A stretch of DNA of 44,210 nt from Microbacteriaceae bacterium. Lineage in GTDB: Bacteria; Actinomycetota; Actinomycetes; Actinomycetales; Microbacteriaceae. This document shows positions 42,126 to 44,210 of the stretch, one piece after another; position 1 is the first letter of the stretch; the number at the start of each line of letters is the position of its first letter. The notes beneath the pieces were generated by a model that ran no database searches, was not told the origin of the DNA, and was given only the letters and a program-made list of their open reading frames with translations. The stretch spans positions 1 through 44,210 of the forward strand of contig JAVECW010000129.1 in the NCBI GenBank assembly GCA_030841285.1. The letters run 5' to 3'. Position numbers and translations under genes: made by a program.

Positions 42126-42219
42126 CCGCCGGAGCCCCCTTCTCGTCCTCCCCAGCGACGGTGAGGGCTCGCTCTCCACCGATGTCCGATTTCCGCGCGT
42201 TCGAGTCGGATACGCGGTC

Positions 42220-42225
42220 TACAGT
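42220..42225 (+). promoter_or_regulatory. putative -10 of a leaderless ogt promoter
   Basis: TACAGT (TAnnnT) is followed by 6 nt and the ogt ATG at 42232. No Shine-Dalgarno sequence precedes the start. No -35 close to TTGACA is visible. Confidence 0.4.
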
Positions 42226-42231
42226 CGAAGC

Positions 42232-42729
42232 ATGACCAGCTCATTCGCGTACCTCATTCGCACAGAGAGCCCCATCGGCCGACTCGAACTCACGAGCGAC
42301 GGCGAGAGCATCACGTCGCTTTCCATCGAGCGCAAGGGGCACTTGCCATTCGAGGAGCACCCCGAGCGCTCCACTCCCGTCCTGGCCGAGGCCGCTCGCC
42401 AGCTCCACGAATACTTCGCGGGAACACGACGCGACTTCAACCTCCCGGTCCGGCTCCTCGGCACCGCCTTCCAGCGCGCGGTGTGGAGCCGCCTCGACGC
42501 GCTGGCCTGGGGCGAGTACACCTCGTACGGCGAACTCGGCAATGACATCGGCAAGCCCGGTTCAGCGCGTGCCATCGGCGGCGCGGTTGGCTCGAATCCC
42601 ATTCCCATCATCATCGGCTGCCACCGCGTGCTCTCCTCGAATGGCAAGATCACGGGATACAGCGGTGGCGAAGGCATCCCGACCAAGCTGTGGCTCCTTG
42701 CCCACGAGGGAATCACCCTCGCCGCATGA
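42232..42729 (+). CDS. ogt: methylated-DNA--protein-cysteine methyltransferase, GCHR variant
   Basis: This is a suicide repair protein that moves alkyl groups from O6-alkylguanine to its own cysteine, 165 residues. An N-terminal ribonuclease-H-like domain (SPIGRLELTSDG) precedes the DNA-binding HTH (FQRAVWSRLDALAWGEYTSY, GELGNDIGKPGSARAIGGAV with the arginine finger) and the active site IIIGCHRVLSSNGKITGYSGG. C130 and the following HRV are intact, but the residue before the Cys is Gly (G129) where the family almost always has Pro (PCHR). The stop overlaps the tag ATG, forming an alkylation-repair pair. No Ada-type regulator is nearby. Confidence 0.93.
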   Translation: MTSSFAYLIRTESPIGRLELTSDGESITSLSIERKGHLPFEEHPERSTPVLAEAARQLHEYFAGTRRDFNLPVRLLGTAFQRAVWSRLDALAWGEYTSYGELGNDIGKPGSARAIGGAVGSNPIPIIIGCHRVLSSNGKITGYSGGEGIPTKLWLLAHEGITLAA

Positions 42730-43379
42730 CGACACCACGGGACATCGCGCCAACGGGCAAAACGCCAACGGCGACGATCGACGACGCCGGGGCGAAGCCC
42801 ATCCGTCCGCCCCTCATCGTGGGCGACGACGGCCTCACGCGCTGCGCCTGGGTCGGGCACGACCCGGACTACGAGCGCTATCACGACGAGGAGTGGGGTC
42901 GCGAACAGAGGGACAGCAGGGCGCTGTTCGAGAAGCTGTGCCTGGAGGGTTTTCAGGCCGGGCTCTCCTGGATCACGATTCTCCGGCGTCGCCCCGCGTT
43001 CCGCGAGGTCTTCTTCGGTTTCGACGTCGAACGCGTCGCGGCCATGACCGACGAAGACGTCGAGCGTCTTCTCCAGGATGAGCGGATCATCCGTCATCGG
43101 GGCAAGATCGAGGCCACTATCGGCAATGCGAAGGCGACGCTCGCTTTGGACGGTAGTCTCGCGGCGTTCATGTGGCGATTCGCGCCTGATGCCACTGGCC
43201 GTCCGAAGCCTGCGAGCTTCGCGGACCTACCCGCCGTTACACCGGAGTCCACAGCCATGAGCGTGGAACTCCGCCGGAGCGGCTTTCGCTTCGTCGGTCC
43301 GACGACCATGTATGCGCTCATGCAGTCGACCGGCATGGTCGACGATCACATCGCCGGCTGTTGGCGCGCACAACTCTGA
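42726..43379 (+). CDS. tag: DNA-3-methyladenine glycosylase I
   Basis: This removes 3-methyladenine from alkylated DNA, the first step of base excision repair. The 217-residue product has the zinc-binding residues of Tag in the same spacing as E. coli: C40 (RCAWV), H53 (YHDEEWG), H208 and C212 (DDHIAGC). The catalytic/substrate block CLEGFQAGLSWITILRRR is present, as are FFGFDVERVAAM, IIRHRGKIEATIGNA and the C-terminal FRFVGPTTMYALMQ. The first 35 residues are an extra, probably disordered Thr/Pro-rich extension compared with E. coli Tag. The ATG overlaps the ogt stop (ATGA), so both repair enzymes are co-translated. Confidence 0.96.
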   Translation: MTTPRDIAPTGKTPTATIDDAGAKPIRPPLIVGDDGLTRCAWVGHDPDYERYHDEEWGREQRDSRALFEKLCLEGFQAGLSWITILRRRPAFREVFFGFDVERVAAMTDEDVERLLQDERIIRHRGKIEATIGNAKATLALDGSLAAFMWRFAPDATGRPKPASFADLPAVTPESTAMSVELRRSGFRFVGPTTMYALMQSTGMVDDHIAGCWRAQL

Positions 43380-43764
43380 ACACGTCTCAGGCCCGAATTT
43401 CTCAGGCCAGAGTTGGCTCGGGCGCGGATCGCTCGGGAGAGGTCGGGCCGGCCATGGCGCTCCTGTCGATGCACCGGATTCTCGCGCATGTGACCATGTC
43501 CGCTCGTGCCCGACCGCAGGCGAACATGTCGTGTGTCTCATGCATCCGACCAATCGACTCAGTGCGAGGGACTCGCACTGGGCCACCGATGCGCCGGCCC
43601 GACGAATTGGCGAGCTGGATTCGCGTGGACGATCGCGCTGATCCAGTCGGTCTCGCCTCGGCTCGCTGCCTCCTCTGATCACATTGTTCGCTGCGAAGCA
43701 TGATCGCACTTCACTAACATTGAGCATACCTCAGTTTTATGGTGCGACGGGGCTTCCCAGCGAA
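43380..43764. other. 385-bp gap between tag and yaaA without a recognisable gene
   Basis: The two flanking genes converge here. Several frames are open (for example 43361-43678 on + and 43402-43701 on -) but none resembles a known protein or has a convincing start. Visible features are a 9-bp direct repeat TCTCAGGCC (43385-43393, 43400-43408), an 11-bp palindrome TTCGCTGCGAA (43687-43697) and an AT-richer patch at about 43680-43740. No clear terminator hairpin with a tail is seen. Confidence 0.6.
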
Positions 43765-44210
43765 CTATCGAAGTGCGACCATGAGCTTTCCCGGCGCACC
43801 CACCACGCGTTGCACTGCGAGTTCCAGCTCACCCGCCTCGACACTCACGTCGAAACCGCAGCCCCTGGCCCATTCGAGCAGCCCATGCGCGTCAGCGTGC
43901 TCGATGCCGGATTGGATGATGGCGCGCGCGAACTGGCCCTTGGCCTGTTTGTTGAAGTGGTTGAGGGCGCGCTTACGCCCGTCCTCGTCGCGCGTGACGA
44001 CCCGGACATACAACGAGTCGTCGCGAACCGGAGCAGGGCCGAGGCCGACGTACCCTTGCGACCGCAGGTCGAGCACGAGCCCCGGATGAGCCGCGACCGC
44101 GGCTGCGACCGGCCTTGCCCAGTGCCTCTTGAGCGGCAGGTCCGCCAGGCGCGAATCGAACGACAACCGGTAGGCGGGAATCCCGTCCAGCGCCGCGACA
44201 GGTCCGAGCA
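43765..44210 (-). CDS. yaaA: YaaA family peroxide-stress protein, 3' part
   Basis: This is the C-terminal 148 residues or so of a YaaA/DUF328 protein; the start lies beyond the window. In E. coli YaaA limits intracellular free iron during peroxide stress. The visible frame runs from the window edge (GPVAALDGIPAYRLSFDSRL), the conserved PxYRL segment, through HWARPVAAAVAA, VLDLRSQGYVGL and the family signature LNHFNKQAKGQFARAIIQSG, to the end. An in-frame TTG at 44166 is not the real start, because conserved family sequence continues upstream of it. Confidence 0.9.
   Translation of the reverse strand, partial: LGPVAALDGIPAYRLSFDSRLADLPLKRHWARPVAAAVAAHPGLVLDLRSQGYVGLGPAPVRDDSLYVRVVTRDEDGRKRALNHFNKQAKGQFARAIIQSGIEHADAHGLLEWARGCGFDVSVEAGELELAVQRVVGAPGKLMVALR

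Noticed and set aside
43361-43701. Overlapping open frames in the tag/yaaA gap as a possible small gene or mobile-element remnant
   Set aside because: No recognisable motif, no convincing ribosome-binding site, and frames are open on both strands simply because of base composition.

Overview
The window is very GC-rich, has GTG/TTG starts, dense 4-nt stop/start overlaps and a gene content typical of a high-GC Gram-positive actinobacterium. The protein families (kinase/FHA/PP2C signalling, MEP-pathway dxr, AldR-type alanine dehydrogenase, actinobacterial 'FDPGxIISD' secreted protein, YaaA, PotABCD) fit the Microbacteriaceae or relatives best. That placement is inferred from gene content, not from a phylogeny.

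Layout. 1-3.3 kb: 3' part of a membrane Ser/Thr kinase with a coupled lipoprotein (+), facing dxr and a lipoprotein FKBP prolyl isomerase (-). 3.4-9.5 kb (+): two GABA aminotransferase paralogues (gabT) with a secreted protein, a PlsC acyltransferase and an asparaginase, interrupted by an OsmC gene (-). 9.5-13.7 kb (-): a complete spermidine/putrescine ABC transporter, potD-A-B-C. 13.9-15.1 kb (+): alanine dehydrogenase. 15.0-33.1 kb (-): an 18-kb block of nine genes, FHA, PP2C phosphatase, Ser/Thr kinase, a 1979-residue Ig-like/FN3 surface protein, MoxR ATPase, DUF58, transglutaminase-like protein, zinc-ribbon FHA protein and a two-domain FtsK/EccC-like ATPase. 33.1-38 kb: gamma-aminobutyraldehyde dehydrogenase (-), divergent from an Lrp/AsnC regulator, a putrescine-type aminotransferase and a PuuB-like FAD oxidoreductase (+). 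38-44.2 kb: GH38 alpha-mannosidase and an aldo/keto reductase (-), a coupled ogt-tag alkylation-repair pair (+), an unassigned 385-bp gap and the 3' part of yaaA (-).

Two themes stand out. First, a putrescine/GABA nitrogen-scavenging route: uptake by PotABCD, transamination to 4-aminobutanal, oxidation to GABA by PatD and transamination by GabT. Asparaginase and alanine dehydrogenase are nearby. gabD is not in the window. A near-identical 13-bp motif occurs in the potD/ald and patD/lrp intergenic regions, which suggests a shared regulator, perhaps the local Lrp-type protein.

Second, the 15-33 kb block is an envelope system whose core (kinase, FN3 protein, MoxR, DUF58, transglutaminase, phosphatase) resembles the set described in bifidobacteria as PFNA. 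Here it is extended by two FHA proteins and a type-VII-secretion-like FtsK ATPase, without any WXG100 substrate or other Ecc gene in the window. Its transglutaminase-like domain lacks the catalytic Cys and His, so it is probably a pseudoenzyme.
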